A DNA stretch of 6,852 bases from Candidatus Cloacimonadota bacterium. Its GTDB lineage: Bacteria; Cloacimonadota; Cloacimonadia; Cloacimonadales; TCS61. The stretch lies in assembly GCA_030596265.1 (NCBI GenBank), contig JAUVKM010000114.1:1-6852 (forward strand). The letters run 5' to 3'. The notes below the pieces were generated by a model. It was not told the DNA's origin. It did not search any database and was given only the letters and a program-made list of their open reading frames with translations. Shown in pieces: positions 6,112-6,852 of the stretch. The position numbers were made by a program, and so were the translations under genes. The stretch's first letter is position 1. The number at the start of each line of letters is the position of its first letter.

Positions 6112-6460
6112 GGGTAGCCTCCTCTTCTTTATCCAAAATATGCAGTGTGATGTGACAAGTTCTTCTTCTGATAACAGTTGCTCTACCTTGAGCACGAGGT
6201 CTAAATCTTTTCATTATTGGACCGTCATCGGCAAAAACTTCATCGACGAACATGTTATCAATATCAACTTTTCCTTCTTTCATTGTTGCATTTGCAATTG
6301 CAGAATTAAGAAGTTTTCCAACATCAGCCGCAACACTTTTCTTCGAGAATAGCAGTATTCTTTGAGCTTCGGGTACAGACTTGCCGCGGATAAGATCAAG
6401 GATCAATCTCGCCTTTCTGGCCGAACCTCTTAAGTTTCTGACTCTAGCTGTTGCTTCCAT
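6095..6460 (-). CDS. rplV: 50S ribosomal protein L22
   Basis: L22 lines the peptide exit tunnel with its long beta-hairpin. The 121-residue product shows the N-terminal core RVRNLRGSARKARLILDLIRGK (6-27), the internal SAIANATMKEG (53-63), and the hairpin MKRFRPRAQGRATVIRRR (83-100), whose tip is the site of macrolide-resistance changes in other bacteria. It is about ten residues longer than the E. coli protein. The extra KEEEATLGTKS is read from the region that also carries the rpsC ribosome site and first codons. The ATG has GGGAG nine bases upstream, in the 27-base gap after rpsS. The stop is TAA, 17 bases inside rpsC. Confidence 0.98.
   Translation of the reverse strand: MEATARVRNLRGSARKARLILDLIRGKSVPEAQRILLFSKKSVAADVGKLLNSAIANATMKEGKVDIDNMFVDEVFADDGPIMKRFRPRAQGRATVIRRRTCHITLHILDKEEEATLGTKS
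6118..6123 (-). promoter_or_regulatory. Shine-Dalgarno AGGAGG for the TTG start of rpsC
   Basis: AGGAGG sits within the EEEAT codons of the rplV tail and six bases before TTG. It fits the GQKVNP N-terminus of S3 exactly and settles the start choice over the distant upstream ATG. Confidence 0.85.
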
Positions 6461-6487
6461 TACTATTATCTCCCTTTTTCTTTAATC

Positions 6488-6751
6488 TTAACTTCTTGTT
6501 TTATGACCACGGTATATACGAGTGGGAGCAAATTCACCTAATTTGTGTCCAACCATATTTTCTGTGATATACACTGGTATAAACTTACGACCATTATGGA
6601 CGGCAAATGTATGTTCAACAAATTTTGGTAAAACGGTTGATCTTCTAGACCATGTTTTAATAACTTCCTTTTTACCTGCTTCATTTAATACATCCACTTT
6701 CTTTTCGAGATGTGTATCTACAAAGGGTCCTTTTTTTATTGATCGAGACAT
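6488..6751 (-). CDS. rpsS: 30S ribosomal protein S19
   Basis: S19 sits in the 30S head beside S13 and contacts the A-site tRNA and the subunit bridges. The 87-residue product is within the usual range of about 90. It begins [15 protein letters not shown] and includes [27 protein letters not shown] and [17 protein letters not shown], the family signature. The start ATG has AAGGAAG about four bases upstream, after the TAG of rplB. A 27-base gap separates it from rplV. Nothing unusual is seen. Confidence 0.98.
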   Translation of the reverse strand: MSRSIKKGPFVDTHLEKKVDVLNEAGKKEVIKTWSRRSTVLPKFVEHTFAVHNGRKFIPVYITENMVGHKLGEFAPTRIYRGHKTRS

Positions 6752-6762
6752 ATTTCTTCCTT

Positions 6763-6852
6763 CTATCGTTTCTTTTTAGATTTAATAATGTACTTATCTG
6801 AGTACTTACGTTTCTTACGAGTATGACCACCTTTGGCCAATACACCCCATGG
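6763..6852 (-). CDS. rplB: 50S ribosomal protein L2, C-terminal end only
   Basis: Only the last 29 codons are in the window. They read [20 protein letters not shown] and end IIKSKKKR before a TAG stop. The P-W-G, K-G, T-R-K run and the lysine/arginine-rich end are the standard L2 C-terminus (compare the family pattern PWGxxxKGxxTRxxK). L2 is one of the proteins required for subunit association and peptidyl-transferase activity. Its position directly ahead of rpsS is the canonical S10-operon order. The main body lies beyond the window's right edge. Confidence 0.95.
   Translation of the reverse strand, partial: PWGVLAKGGHTRKKRKYSDKYIIKSKKKR

Noticed and set aside
6112..6195. Upstream ATG giving a 243-residue S3
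   Set aside because: The added 28 residues are the rplV coding region read in another frame; TTG at 6109-6111 gives the conserved GQKVNP N-terminus behind AGGAGG.

Overview
This window is an uninterrupted piece of a bacterial ribosomal-protein operon. All 18 genes lie on the minus strand, so transcription runs from position 6852 towards position 1. In transcription order they are rplB (3' end only), rpsS, rplV, rpsC, rplP, rpmC, rpsQ (the S10-type block), then rplN, rplX, rplE, rpsN, rpsH, rplF, rplR, rpsE, rpmD, rplO and secY (5' end only; the spc-type block). The order is the canonical bacterial one, and the S10 and spc blocks are joined with no promoter-sized gap. The largest spacing between genes is about 30 bases and several genes overlap. 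I see no terminator, tRNA, mobile element, CRISPR array or riboswitch.

The genes encode parts of both ribosomal subunits plus the first 53 residues of the SecY protein-export channel. Many junctions place the Shine-Dalgarno sequence on top of, or just after, the upstream stop codon, which suggests translational coupling along the mRNA. Four genes use non-ATG starts: TTG for rpsC, rpsN and rpsE, and GTG for secY.

The organism is a bacterium with AT-rich DNA. S14 is the short zinc-binding form with four cysteines, and L30 is present. The protein style would fit a low-GC lineage near the Cloacimonadota/FCB region of the tree, but that is a guess from memory and not shown by the window.

Two things are out of the ordinary. 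First, L30 carries a tail of about 108 residues made of KK-x-x-x pentapeptides, resembling a histone H1 tail, on a normal 60-residue L30 core. Second, rpsH has an in-frame TGA at codon 3, directly after a well-placed Shine-Dalgarno and ATG and just before the conserved S8 N-terminus. It is either a sequencing or assembly error, a real nonsense mutation, or a recoding event. Otherwise this is an ordinary conserved housekeeping region, and I do not see a new multi-gene system in it.
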